A stretch of DNA of 64,000 nt from Candidatus Hydrogenedens sp. (GCA_012522755.1 JAAYJV010000130.1:1-64000); one strand, 5' to 3'; shown: positions 17,741 through 26,871, numbered from the stretch's first letter. The notes: generated from the letters alone by a model not told the origin. Program-made: numbers and translations.

Positions 17741-18033
17741 CGAGCATCATGATAAGAAGAGCCAACAAAAAAACTGAGAATTTTCTATCCGTATAAACAA
17801 ACAAAAAACGGAGAGTCGTGCACCCTGGGAACTCCAATTTCCACATTGGCAGACGGCGGATGAAGGCTGTGACAGTCTAATTCCCTTGCTGCGGGATGAG
17901 GCCGGCGGGCGTCATGATAAAAGAGTCAACAAAAAAAATCGGGGAACTGTTTGTCCGTATAAACAAACAAAAAACGGAGAGTCGTGCCCCCTGGGAACGC
18001 CAATTTCCACATTGGCACACATCGCGGCAAAGA
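17741..18033. repeat. Tandem 166-bp duplication with CCAATTTCCACATTGG motifs
   Basis: The segment holding CCGTATAAACAAACAAAA, ACGGAGAGTCGTG and CTGGGAAC occurs twice, with the first landmark at 17789 and again at 17955. Each copy ends in a CCAATTTCCACATTGG motif (17825-17854 and 17991-18017). No gene is supported in it. Confidence 0.85.
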
Positions 18034-18376
18034 CAGAGAGTCGATGTAGAACCTTGGTGCGACGTAAAGACTTGGGTGCATAAAGAAAGAGGTAGTCAGA
18101 AAAGAGCTGTCATGCCGCATCCAAGACAATATCTTCCTCGAATCATCATACGCTGTCTGCCAATGTGGAAATTGGCGTTCCCAGGTAAGTACCAGACGGT
18201 TTTATGCCTGTGTCGAGCAGATGGAATAACGCAACAGCGACATAAAACACGGAGGAAGGCAATCATACTCCTTATAGTCTTCCCAATCTGGATCCCGGTC
18301 TTTTTTGCGTTGTTGTGGCTGAATGCTTTGACAGGCGGGCCAGGTCGCAAAAAAAACAGGAATGACGGCGGGGGAT
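17991..18376. repeat. MITE-like dispersed element, copy 1
   Basis: It begins with a 27-bp motif (17991-18017, core CCAATTTCCACATTGG). The exact reverse complement lies at 18158-18184, with 140 bp between, and a 190-bp conserved flank follows. Nearly the whole 386 bp recurs at 45380-45900. A small in-frame reading frame crosses it but changes with the repeat and is not believable as a gene. Its role is unknown. Confidence 0.88.
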
Positions 18377-18455
18377 GGAGTCGGGATCCGTTAAGAGATT
18401 TCAGGGATTTGGCCGTCTTTGGAGATGGAGAGAACAGGGATATTCCATGTTAACC

Positions 18456-20288
18456 TTAATCCAAGGATTTCTTTTTGATCATCAATTCCAGTGTTTCTGC
18501 AATTTTGTCCTTGGGAATATACGGGAGCAACTCGCTGATTTCATTATTGGTTAACGGAGTAGTTCGTCCTTTGGAAATACGCTGAATCTCTTTTTGTATT
18601 GCGTCGATTTCATCAAGATTTGAGGTGTGCAGTGTAAAAAAATCTTTTTCAAAAGTGCCGGTTAATGAAAGAGAAATCTTTTGTAATAGAGCTTTAAGAA
18701 ATTCTTGTGAAGTAACATCTCTTTGCCGCAGCCAGACTTCATGTATTTTATATAACGGGCCGTAATAGATCAGATTAGCACCTCGTAAAAACTCAAGTCC
18801 TATAATATGTTGAAGTAAACTTATGACCTCCTCGTTTATGGAAAATATCTTTTCCTTATGTAAAAGGCCACAAATTTCAATAACAGTTCTCAGATGTTCA
18901 TCTTTTTCAGGTAAGCCAATAATATCTTCTTCAAGAGCGTATTGTCTGAATAAAGTAGTCTCATCGGGCTTGGTTAAATCAAAGCCATTGCTGAACTGCT
19001 GTTCCAGAATTTGCGACAGTTTTTCTTCCAGACCTGAAGGGATTGCCAGCATCAGTGTTCTTGCCAGTCTGGACAGAGTATCTTCTGAAAGTTCCAAGGG
19101 TTTTAGAGAATCACGATCTCTTGTGCGGGGAAGGCAACCGATCTTTACCTTTTCCAAAGCAATGTCACAGTGTTGGAAAAACAGTCCAATCAGTTTGATT
19201 ATGTCATGATCCCTGTAAGCTGTATTCATCCATTTGCCATTTGAAAGTTGATGGGCCTTCCAGTTGTTTTTGCTCTCAGAAAAAAACGCTTCTTTTCCCG
19301 AGAGTGCGGTATGCTCCAGACTCTTTAGCTGAGGAGAGTCCTTCTCTATCATCATTTCAACCAGTGTAATCAATGCCTGAACCCAACTCCGTTTGTGAAA
19401 GAAAATAAATTCATTATCTACAAGAGCAGCGACAGGTAGAGTGCGCGCCCCGTGGAGAGGGTTTTTGAAATCTAACAGTATCATTCTGGATGTTAAAGAA
19501 TCTTCATTGTTTTTGTCCAAGTCAGGAGCTGTGTCCGGAGCAATCGTTTTAGCGGAATCCTTCAGCTTTGCTTTGTTTTTGAAAGTTGCCGAAGCTACTT
19601 CTTTTTTATATTGTTTCTTTTGGTTTGCTTTTTTACGTTTAACAGTCTTTTTGGTGACGGCCTGGGGTGATGCACTTTTTTTCAAGTTAGAGTGGAATCG
19701 TATATCCAGTTCTTCCAAGGAAATAGTGCAGTAACGGCAAATTTCTTTAAGAAGGTTAATAGTTGCGGGAATACTGGGTGGGATATTCACCCACTGTCCG
19801 TTAAAAAGTTGAACATCGGAGGCCTTCTTTTTTTGGGTACTCAAAAAAAACGGTGGACTATCGCCAAGGGGATTGAAAATTGGAATGAGATTTTCTGTCA
19901 GAAGTGTTTCGAGAAATGCCGGAATTACGAGAGTCCAGCTTTGTTCAGGGAGTTTGATCTGTTTATTACGAAAACAAAAAGAAAGAGGGCTTGTGTACAG
20001 AGCAGATTCAGGATCGTTGAAGTTTAATTTTTGCCCTTGTTTTTGTAGTGGCTGAGATCTCCGAGGTAATGTTTCTGTTGGCGAAGAAACCAGTCTGTTC
20101 TCGTTGTAGTTGGTCAATTCTTGTCGTAATTTCTCGCCACTCCTTTGTTTTCTTTCTCCCAAGTCGTTACTGTTGGATGTCTCGCTGATGTCTTCGGGCT
20201 GACTGGTCGGATTTTTCTTGTCTTGGTTGACTAGTGTGAAATTGGCGATAATACTATCTATTTCGGCCGAATAATCATCTTTCTTCAT
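18456..20288 (-). CDS. Orphan protein with duplicated SW...NGxW domain
   Basis: 610 aa of unknown function, visibly AT-richer than its neighbours. After a hydrophilic N-terminus (1-95) two related modules occur at about 98-200 and 278-388. Both share a SW motif (QSWTLVIPAFLETL; RSWVQALITLVEMM), an FF(L)S turn, then NGxW(V/M)N, a helical stretch and a closing I(S/A)LE(E/K)x(D/K)I. A Lys-rich linker (203-245, KKTVKRKKANQKKQYKK) separates them. The C-terminal 215 residues are mostly helical without a motif I know. The module recalls a small domain I associate with restriction/defence-type proteins, but that is memory, not a search. The repeat island 17.7-18.4 kb follows it and heptamer repeats lie at its 5' side, consistent with a transferred or mobile gene. 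Confidence 0.75.
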   Translation of the reverse strand: MKKDDYSAEIDSIIANFTLVNQDKKNPTSQPEDISETSNSNDLGERKQRSGEKLRQELTNYNENRLVSSPTETLPRRSQPLQKQGQKLNFNDPESALYTSPLSFCFRNKQIKLPEQSWTLVIPAFLETLLTENLIPIFNPLGDSPPFFLSTQKKKASDVQLFNGQWVNIPPSIPATINLLKEICRYCTISLEELDIRFHSNLKKSASPQAVTKKTVKRKKANQKKQYKKEVASATFKNKAKLKDSAKTIAPDTAPDLDKNNEDSLTSRMILLDFKNPLHGARTLPVAALVDNEFIFFHKRSWVQALITLVEMMIEKDSPQLKSLEHTALSGKEAFFSESKNNWKAHQLSNGKWMNTAYRDHDIIKLIGLFFQHCDIALEKVKIGCLPRTRDRDSLKPLELSEDTLSRLARTLMLAIPSGLEEKLSQILEQQFSNGFDLTKPDETTLFRQYALEEDIIGLPEKDEHLRTVIEICGLLHKEKIFSINEEVISLLQHIIGLEFLRGANLIYYGPLYKIHEVWLRQRDVTSQEFLKALLQKISLSLTGTFEKDFFTLHTSNLDEIDAIQKEIQRISKGRTTPLTNNEISELLPYIPKDKIAETLELMIKKKSLD

Positions 20289-20299
20289 GTCTCATTCCA

Positions 20300-20400
20300 G
20301 TTTTTCTTCGTCTTTCTTTCGTCCCTCGTTCCTCACCTCTCGACCCTGATACCTGAGCGATCCGACCAACAGCCTTGTGTTCTTCTTGCTCGCTTTTCTT
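20300..20400. repeat. Reverse-oriented degenerate heptamers and 9-bp repeat remnants
   Basis: Read on the minus strand, GGTCGAG, AGGTGAG, GAACGAG and GGACGAA follow one another; this is the same 7-bp family as at 36147-36231. A TCCGACCAA-type 9-mer remnant lies next to it. It lies between the orphan gene and the nucleotide-sugar dehydrogenase. Confidence 0.6.
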
Positions 20401-20421
20401 TCCATTCGCCGTGGTGCCCGT

Positions 20422-21747
20422 TCAGGCCTGAAAAATTTTATGCCGGTCTTTGGTTACTTTTCCGGTGATATTGCGCGTGTCCACCACCAGCGGTGCATGC
20501 TCAACAATGAATTCAGGATCATAGCAGCTGTGTGCCGTTGCAATGAGCACCAGATCACAGCCTTTCAAGGCATCGCTTGTGAGTGCAACACTGTTTCGGG
20601 AGACACTTTTTCCCGGTATGGCTGCAATGTATGGAATGAAAGGGTCATTGTACTGGACAATGGCGCCGTTTTTTTCCAGCAGATTCATGAGCGGAATACT
20701 GGGTGATTCCCGCAGATCATTGATATCTTTTTTGTAGGCCGCTCCCAGAACCAGCACACGGGAGCCTTTCAGCGGGCGGCCTGTCTCGTTGAGTGCCTCC
20801 ATGCACCGGGAAAGGACATAGTGAGGCATGGAGGTATTGATCTCGCCGGAAAGCTCAATGAAACGAGTGGCGAAACCGTATTCCCGCGCTTTCCAGGTCA
20901 GATAAAAAGGATCGATGGGGATACAATGCCCTCCGAGTCCGGGCCCCGGATAAAAGGGCATATACCCGAAAGGTTTTGTAGCCGCCGCCTCGATGATCTC
21001 CCAGATATCCAGATCCATGCGCCCGCAGAGCATCTTCAGTTCGTTGACGAGTGCTATGTTCACGCTGCGGAATATATTCTCCAGTAATTTGCACAGCTCC
21101 GCCGCAGCCGGCTGACTGACGGGAACAGTCTGTGTAAAGATGGCGCTGTACAGCAGTTGTGCAAGCTCCGTACACTGAGGGGTTGTCCCGCCGATGACCT
21201 TGGGAATATTGGATACGGTCCAGGTCTCGTTTCCCGGGTCTTCCCGTTCCGGACTGAATACGAGAAAGAAATCCCGTCCGGCTTTCCGCCCATTTTCAGA
21301 GAGGAGCGGCTGCAATACTTCCGTGGTTGTTCCCGGATAGGTCGTGCTTTCCAGTGATACGAGTGCTCCGGGTTTCAGGAATTTGCCAATCTGCCGTCCT
21401 GCGTGAATGACATACTTCAGATTGGGTTCTCTGTGTTTTCCCAGGGGAGTGGGGACGCAGATGATGATGGCATCGGCTTCCTGAAGCAGGGAATAATTGC
21501 TGCTGAGCACGAGAGTCTCAGATTCAATGGCGGCTGGAATCCATTGGGCGGAGAGATGACTGAGATAACTTTTCCCTTCTTTGAGAGAGGCCAGTTTCTT
21601 CTCATCCACATCGATGCCCAGCACACGATATCCGCTTTCATGAAAGTGTGTTGCCAGGGGCATGCCCACATACCCCAGCCCGACAACAGCGACGAGGGCG
21701 CGTTTATCCGAAAGAGCCTGACGCAATGATTCAAAAGCACTGTTCAT
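20422..21747 (-). CDS. UDP-sugar 6-dehydrogenase (WecC/WbpA type)
   Basis: 441 aa nucleotide-sugar dehydrogenase making UDP-hexuronate by two NAD-dependent oxidations. An N-terminal Rossmann domain (VAVVGLGYVGMPLA) is followed by the substrate-binding block STTYPGTTTEVL. The catalytic Cys sits in GLGGHCIPIDPFYL, and the UDP-binding C-terminal domain contains VLVLGAAYKKDINDLRESPS. GGHCIPIDP and the length place it with the UDP-N-acetylhexosamine dehydrogenases rather than UDP-glucose dehydrogenase. Such enzymes supply surface polysaccharide. The divergent DegT aminotransferase next to it may act in the same pathway. Confidence 0.92.
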   Translation of the reverse strand: MNSAFESLRQALSDKRALVAVVGLGYVGMPLATHFHESGYRVLGIDVDEKKLASLKEGKSYLSHLSAQWIPAAIESETLVLSSNYSLLQEADAIIICVPTPLGKHREPNLKYVIHAGRQIGKFLKPGALVSLESTTYPGTTTEVLQPLLSENGRKAGRDFFLVFSPEREDPGNETWTVSNIPKVIGGTTPQCTELAQLLYSAIFTQTVPVSQPAAAELCKLLENIFRSVNIALVNELKMLCGRMDLDIWEIIEAAATKPFGYMPFYPGPGLGGHCIPIDPFYLTWKAREYGFATRFIELSGEINTSMPHYVLSRCMEALNETGRPLKGSRVLVLGAAYKKDINDLRESPSIPLMNLLEKNGAIVQYNDPFIPYIAAIPGKSVSRNSVALTSDALKGCDLVLIATAHSCYDPEFIVEHAPLVVDTRNITGKVTKDRHKIFQA

Positions 21748-22042
21748 GGTGATTTCCAGTCCGTATCCGGCGACGGGTAGTTTGAAAAATTGCTCTTATT
21801 ATTCGTGAGCAATCGCCACAAGTATAAAGAAACCTGTATCAAAGCAGCAACTGAATCAAGTGATGCCATGATTCTGTGAGCTCCTGTGGTATAGAAGACA
21901 CTGGTTACGGCTTGGGGCTCTGGTGAAAAACAGCTGAGTTTGTGAAAGACGGGTGTCATGGCTCATAATAGTTATTATTGTAAATATGGTGCCCGACACC
22001 TTCGTGAAAGATTTGGCTTGAACTTTGAAAATGGAGAGTCCC

Positions 22043-23236
22043 ATGTCCACCTCTACCCTCGCATTACATGGCGGTACCGCTGTGCGGTCTTCTGATAAAC
22101 CCTGGCCCGTCTGGCCGCGCTATGACGATCGTGAAGAAAAGGCGCTGCTGGAAGTGTTGCATCGGGACAGCTGGCTTTTCGGCACCAAGACGACGGAATT
22201 CGAAGAGGCTTATGCCGCTTTTCAAGGGGCGAAATATTGTATCAGCTGCAACAGCGGCACGGCGGCGGGAGAAATCATCCTGCAGGCCCTGGGTATCGGT
22301 GCGGGAGATGAGGTGCTCGTTCCGCCCTATACCTTTATCGCCACGGCGAGCGCCGTTCTTCGGGTGGGTGCCACGCCCATCTTCGTGGATCTTGATGACA
22401 GCTGGTGCATGGATGCGGAACTGGTGGAAGCGGCCATTACTCCGCGGACGAAAGCGATCATGCCTGTCCACTTCGGCGGGCGTGTGTGCGATATGGACAA
22501 AATGAATGAAGTGGCGATGCGTCATGGCATTCCGGTTATTGAAGATGCCTGCCACAGCTGGGGAGGACGCTGGAAAGACCAGGGAACAGGCACACTGGGC
22601 GCCTGTGGATTTTTCAGCTTCCAGGCTTCGAAAAATATTACAGCCGGTGAAGGCGGCGGTATCGTGACCAATGATGAGGCCCTGGCTGAGCAGATCCGTT
22701 CCGTGAGCAACTGCGGCCGGAAGACAGGCGAGCCCTGGTACTATCATGTGAATGTGGGAAGCAATGCGCGTCTCTCGGAATTTCAGGCGGCCATTCTCCT
22801 GTGTCAGCTGGAGAGAGCGGAAGAACATATGCAGATCCGTATCGACAATGCAGCCATTCTGAACCGTGGTCTGGCCGGAATCGAAGGCTTGCATCTGCAA
22901 CGGGACAGCAGCAATATCACACGGCGCGCCTGGCATCTGTACTGTCTGCGTCTTGATGAGGCTGCTTTCGGCTGTTCCCGTGAAGCTTTCGTCAATGCAG
23001 CCGTGGCGGAAGGACTGCCCATCGCCTCGGGTTATCCCATGCCCATTTACAAACAGCCTGTTTTTCAGGAACTCAGCTGTTACGACTATAAAAATGTTTC
23101 CTGTCCCTTTACGGAAGATCTTTGTGAGAAGAGCGGCATGTGGCTTCTTCACCAGTACCTTTTGGGCGACGCATCGGACATGGAAGATATCATTGCCATC
23201 ATCGGTAAAATCAAGGCGAATGCGTCGAAACTCTGA
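22043..23236 (+). CDS. DegT/DnrJ/EryC1/StrS-family PLP aminotransferase
   Basis: 397 aa. Fold-type I aminotransferase acting on nucleotide-linked keto-sugars or similar. Family blocks are SGTAAGEIILQALGIGAGDEV, PPYTFIATASAVL, VIEDACHSWGG and the PLP lysine in FFSFQASKNITAGEGG. The sequence DSWLFGTKTTEFEEAYAAF and length are normal. I chose ATG 22043, since GGAGAG precedes it by about 5 bases; an in-frame ATG at 22031 overlaps that ribosome site. It is divergently arranged with the UDP-sugar dehydrogenase. Confidence 0.92.
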   Translation: MSTSTLALHGGTAVRSSDKPWPVWPRYDDREEKALLEVLHRDSWLFGTKTTEFEEAYAAFQGAKYCISCNSGTAAGEIILQALGIGAGDEVLVPPYTFIATASAVLRVGATPIFVDLDDSWCMDAELVEAAITPRTKAIMPVHFGGRVCDMDKMNEVAMRHGIPVIEDACHSWGGRWKDQGTGTLGACGFFSFQASKNITAGEGGGIVTNDEALAEQIRSVSNCGRKTGEPWYYHVNVGSNARLSEFQAAILLCQLERAEEHMQIRIDNAAILNRGLAGIEGLHLQRDSSNITRRAWHLYCLRLDEAAFGCSREAFVNAAVAEGLPIASGYPMPIYKQPVFQELSCYDYKNVSCPFTEDLCEKSGMWLLHQYLLGDASDMEDIIAIIGKIKANASKL

Positions 23237-23283
23237 TCTTCGTTGTTTGCAGAAAGTCTGGAGAATTTTTGCAGAATAAATTG

Positions 23284-23312
23284 TTGACAAAACAACTGAA
23301 ATTTGATAGACT
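23284..23312 (+). promoter_or_regulatory. Sigma-70 promoter
   Basis: TTGACA (23284-23289), 17 bases, TAGACT (23307-23312). The -35 is a perfect consensus. It lies 50 bases before the start of the TIGR04073-like gene. Confidence 0.8.
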
Positions 23313-23362
23313 TATGAATACAAGTTTTGAAACATACGGTTTTGTACCGGAGGGTTGTACTC

Positions 23363-23737
23363 ATGCGTAAGCATATAATCGTTTCTGCTGTCTTTGTTGG
23401 TCTTGCGGTGTCGCTCTTTTTTGCTGCTTCCGTACAGGCGCAGCTGTATAATCCCGATGTGGATTTACCCAAGCCCACCGGTATGGAGAAATCGCTGACC
23501 AAGATGGGTCGCGGCATCTCCAACATCGTTTTCGGATGGGCTGAAGTTCCCGTGACCTTCGACCGCAATCTGAAAAAAGGCAAGCCCCTCGGTTATCTCG
23601 TGGGAGTGGCACCTGTTCTGGGCAGTGCCCGCGCTGTAATGCGTACGGGAACCGGTGTTTTCGAAACCCTTACCTTCCCCTTCAGTGACAAGGATGTGAA
23701 TTTCAATCCTGTGCTGGAACCCGAATTCCTCTTCTGA
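23363..23737 (+). CDS. Exosortase-system-associated protein, TIGR04073-like
   Basis: 124 aa exported protein. Signal peptide of about 24 residues (IVSAVFVGLAVSLFFAASVQA), then a small domain. Its conserved pattern, RGISNIVFGWAEVPVTF, a Gly-rich GYLVGVAPVLGSARAVMRTG and ETLTFPF with final PEFLF, matches what I recall of family TIGR04073. That family is common in Verrucomicrobia/Lentisphaerae genomes with exosortase and PEP-CTERM proteins. Its biochemical role is unknown. ATG 23363 is preceded by CGGAGGG at 8 bases. It is transcribed alone from a strong promoter. No exosortase gene is in this window. Confidence 0.78.
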   Translation: MRKHIIVSAVFVGLAVSLFFAASVQAQLYNPDVDLPKPTGMEKSLTKMGRGISNIVFGWAEVPVTFDRNLKKGKPLGYLVGVAPVLGSARAVMRTGTGVFETLTFPFSDKDVNFNPVLEPEFLF

Positions 23738-23759
23738 TTCCCGGGATCAGCCAGTCAGA

Positions 23760-24185
23760 TCAGTCTCTCGCATCTCTTTCAGCAAGCACCGCTTCGAGGG
23801 TGTTCTGTGTCCTGAATACCTGCCCCTGGAAGGTGGCGATGCGCTTCTGTGTCTCGTCGGTAATCTCCACCATATAAGAAGCGATGGTTGACCCGCAATG
23901 CAGTTCCCTGGCCGTGGCTGTCAATACGCCTGAGCGTACAGCACGGTGATAAGCGATGGTACAGCTGATGGCAACAGCGGCCCGTCCATGGGAATTGGAT
24001 GCCACAGCCAGACAGAAATCGGCCAGTGAGAAGAGGGCACCCCCATGAGCGCCTCCCAGGCCGTTTTTATGCTGTTCTTCCAAAGGCATGCTGATCACCG
24101 CCTGGCCGGGGCTGACGTTTTCGATGACCATGCCCATGGCGATGGCGAGTTTGTCGCCTTTAAAATATTCTCGTACAATATCCAT
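23760..24185 (-). CDS. PaaI-type hotdog-fold thioesterase
   Basis: 141 aa. Hotdog fold with the PaaI/4HBT pattern: VSPGQAVISMPLEEQHKNGLGGAHGGALFSLAD, where N/G/H at the helix start and the Asp are typical active-site residues, then CTIAYHRAVRSGVL. Such enzymes hydrolyse acyl- or aryl-CoA thioesters in the cytosol. Two phenylacetate-CoA-ligase-like genes lie 22 kb away, so a shared aryl-CoA theme is possible but not shown. It is 56 bases downstream of the monophosphatase gene on the same strand. Confidence 0.85.
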   Translation of the reverse strand: MDIVREYFKGDKLAIAMGMVIENVSPGQAVISMPLEEQHKNGLGGAHGGALFSLADFCLAVASNSHGRAAVAISCTIAYHRAVRSGVLTATARELHCGSTIASYMVEITDETQKRIATFQGQVFRTQNTLEAVLAERDARD

Positions 24186-24241
24186 GGGGAAATCCTTGAG
24201 TGAGCCTCATGTGATGGCCGGTTTCGGGGAGTGAGTGGTTG

Positions 24242-25030
24242 TTATGGGATGAGTGTGTCCAGGAGAGTCTGATGAAGAGCACCATTGGAAATAAGCACTC
24301 CCTTCTTTTTGTCAAAGACACGCAAGGGCTCTCCGTTCAGTCGCGTGGCGAGAGCGCCGGCCTCCTCAGCGATGAGCTGTGCGGCTGCAAAATCCCAGGG
24401 ATGGAGACCGGGATGAATATAAGCGTCTGAATCACCTGTGGCCACCTGACATATGGCGACAACAGCGGAACCATGACTGCGCAGCTTTGCGACTTCCCGC
24501 ATGATCTTTCGGCCCCGGCGCAGGATGGATCGTCGATTTTTTGCAGAGCTGAAATCAATCTCCAGACTGGCATGATCCAACTGCTGCACACTGGATACAG
24601 CGAGGCGCCGCTCATTGCACCAGGCTCCTTGACCGGATTCGGCGAAGAAATAGTAGCCATTCAAAGGCATGGACACCCCGGCAACGCGGGCCAGTCCTTT
24701 GTCCATGAAAGCAATGCTGATTGCGAAGGCGGGAGTCAGTCCCCGTACAAAGTTGAAAGTGCCGTCAATGGGATCAATGACCCAGACGCGGCCATCGGGA
24801 TCTTTGGGGAAACTGTCATGTCCGCTTTCTTCCGCTACGAGCTGATCGTCCGGGTAGCTTTGCTGCAAGGCTTCTATAAAGCGTTTTTGTATGGTGAGAT
24901 CCACGTCTGTCAACAGATTTGTGGGACTGTCTTTACTTGTAACGGTGAGATTCTGTTTTTCACCATACTTCTGAACCACATAATTCGTATTATCCTTCAA
25001 AAAGCGTTCAATAAAGGTTTTTTCATTCAT
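24242..25030 (-). CDS. Inositol-monophosphatase-family phosphatase (SuhB-like)
   Basis: 262 aa. Mg-dependent, Li-sensitive phosphatase family. Motifs are EESG (about residue 69), the metal-binding WVIDPIDGTFNFVRGL and the C-terminal HPWDFAAAQLIAEEAGA. All metal ligands are present and the length is standard. Substrate may be myo-inositol-1-phosphate, another sugar phosphate or PAP. It is probably co-transcribed with the thioesterase gene. Confidence 0.9.
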   Translation of the reverse strand: MNEKTFIERFLKDNTNYVVQKYGEKQNLTVTSKDSPTNLLTDVDLTIQKRFIEALQQSYPDDQLVAEESGHDSFPKDPDGRVWVIDPIDGTFNFVRGLTPAFAISIAFMDKGLARVAGVSMPLNGYYFFAESGQGAWCNERRLAVSSVQQLDHASLEIDFSSAKNRRSILRRGRKIMREVAKLRSHGSAVVAICQVATGDSDAYIHPGLHPWDFAAAQLIAEEAGALATRLNGEPLRVFDKKKGVLISNGALHQTLLDTLIP

Positions 25031-25377
25031 AGTATCAATCCTTCTTGGAGTTTTGTATTATTCTATTTTACAGGAAAAGCAGAAACAATGCATCTTTTCC
25101 CGGTGTTATTTGAGGCTGGTGGAGAGTCACATCCGGGGAATACGATTTGTCTATCCTTTCTTTTTTTTGTCTTTTGCCCACTCTTTATTTGACGGCCTCA
25201 TGGGTATTTTATAAAGACTTTTGAATGATTGTTTTGCTTTTCAACGTGGAATCATGGTATAAATTCCATTGGAGAGTCATGATTCATCCCTGACTCCGGG
25301 CAGAACTTCTTCTTCAATTCATATCATTTCTTTTGTGCTCTGCCTTTGTATAAACTTTTTTTTTCAGGAATGTGCCC
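25031..25377. promoter_or_regulatory. Divergent promoter region suhB-like / pilT-like
   Basis: A 347-bp AT-rich gap between divergent genes. On the plus strand TTGCTT (25234-25239) and TATAAA (25258-25263) with an 18-base spacer could serve the ATPase gene. No reading frame or repeat was recognised. Confidence 0.4.
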
Positions 25378-26871
25378 ATGCTTATCGGCAGCCAGACAAC
25401 CAGTACCCTCTTGGATGTGTTCCGCATTGGTATGGAAGAAATTATTCGTGCCACCGGATTGCCCACAGAAGCGGAATTCAAAACCCACAACTGTACCATT
25501 GAAGTACATGGCAAAGACCTCAATACGCGTATTGATGAGATGCATATTCATTTCACTCCGCGAGAAGATGTCAGTGTCCCTGAGGTGGAAGAAGCACTCA
25601 ATGCGACCCGACTGGGTGTTCGCATGCGCAAGACAAATGGGACTATTTCCATACAGGTGCCGTCTTTCACCTGGCAACAACTTCCTCTGCTTGCACCCTT
25701 GGATGAAGTCATTGACAAGTATGTGATACGCAGTCTTCGTTCGGAAACCTGGGAACTTGAGGTTTCCGACTATGTGGACAATGATTTCAATATCAACAGA
25801 CTCATTGAGTACATGAGAGAAAAAAAGGCATCGGACCTTCACCTGCGCGCCGGAAACCGTCCTTTCATCCGTGTGGATAATGATCTCCAGCCCATTGAGA
25901 ATCTGGCTGTGATTTCCAAGGCTGACATGGAAAGAATCGTGCTTCAGCTGGGCGGCGAGGCGGAACTTCAGCTTCTGGAGCGTGAACGCGAGTCCAGTTT
26001 CCAGTACCACGCTGCGGGTGTGGGGTATCTGCGTTGCAGCGGCTACATCAAAGGCGGTGCCATGGCCATTGCTCTGCGTCTGATTCCCGAGCAGCCTCTG
26101 CCCTTTCAAGCCTTGAATATTCCTGATGTGGTTCGAGAGGTGTGTGACAGACCGCGTGGCCTGTTCCTGGTTTGCGGTATTACCGGTAGTGGTAAATCCA
26201 CGACCCTGGCGGCCATGGTTGACTATATCAATGAACAACGCCGGGCCCATATCATCACCATTGAAGACCCTGTGGAATATGTGTATGTGGACAAGAAGAG
26301 CATTGTTTCCCAGCGACAGGTCGGGCGTGATACCCACTCTTTCGGCAATGCTCTCCGTGGTTCTCTGCGTGAAGATCCGGACGTGATCCTCGTTGGTGAA
26401 ATGAGAGATATGGAAACGATTCGTGCCGGTCTGAGTGCTGCTGAAACGGGTCACCTGGTTTTCAGTACGCTGCATACGACGACGGCTGTAGACACGATCA
26501 ACCGAATGATCAGTTATTTTCCACAAAATGAACGTGACCTGATCCGTCAGGAGATCGCCTATTCGCTGCAGGGTGTTGTCTGTCAGCGTCTGCTGAAAAA
26601 AATCGGCGGCGGTCGTATTCCTGCAGTTGAAATTCTGCTTGGCGGCCGGCCCATTGTCCGCGATGCCATTCTGGATGGTGATCTGGACAAGCTTCATGGT
26701 ATAATAGAAAATGACAGTGACATGCGCAGCTTTGACCAATATGCGGTCGAACTTTACCAGAAGGGACTGGTTACCAAGGAGGAAGCTATCAGCGCATGTG
26801 CGAATGAAGAGGGATTCCAGCGCGTTATTTCCGGTATCAAGTCCTCTGAAGGCCGGCGCCTGCTGAAATAG
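25378..26871 (+). CDS. PilT-like secretion/retraction ATPase with N-terminal extension (paralogue 1)
   Basis: 497 aa hexameric traffic ATPase of the PilT/GspE superfamily. It has an N2-like start IEYMREKKASDLHLRAG (about 140-160), Walker A GITGSGKSTT (about residue 268), an Asp box TIEDPVEYVY, Walker B EDPDVILVGEMRD and His box TGHLVFSTLHTTTAV. VCQRLLKKIGGGRIPAVEIL is PilT-like. Typical PilT is about 350 aa with Walker A near residue 130, so about 130-150 residues are added in front, with no similarity I recognise. ATG 25378 is used, with AGGA 8 bases upstream; a GTG two codons earlier is less likely. A second such ATPase is encoded at 33147-34649. Confidence 0.88.
   Translation: MLIGSQTTSTLLDVFRIGMEEIIRATGLPTEAEFKTHNCTIEVHGKDLNTRIDEMHIHFTPREDVSVPEVEEALNATRLGVRMRKTNGTISIQVPSFTWQQLPLLAPLDEVIDKYVIRSLRSETWELEVSDYVDNDFNINRLIEYMREKKASDLHLRAGNRPFIRVDNDLQPIENLAVISKADMERIVLQLGGEAELQLLERERESSFQYHAAGVGYLRCSGYIKGGAMAIALRLIPEQPLPFQALNIPDVVREVCDRPRGLFLVCGITGSGKSTTLAAMVDYINEQRRAHIITIEDPVEYVYVDKKSIVSQRQVGRDTHSFGNALRGSLREDPDVILVGEMRDMETIRAGLSAAETGHLVFSTLHTTTAVDTINRMISYFPQNERDLIRQEIAYSLQGVVCQRLLKKIGGGRIPAVEILLGGRPIVRDAILDGDLDKLHGIIENDSDMRSFDQYAVELYQKGLVTKEEAISACANEEGFQRVISGIKSSEGRRLLK

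Noticed and set aside
17896-18453. 185-aa plus-strand frame in the repeat island
   Set aside because: It runs across the inverted repeat and changes with the 17.9/45.4 kb repeat copies; composition is that of repeats (ERQFPHWHT, MPHPRQYLPR) and there is no ribosome site.
22064-23290. 408-aa minus-strand frame opposite the DegT aminotransferase
   Set aside because: Antisense shadow; the PLP-lysine and other motifs are on the plus strand.
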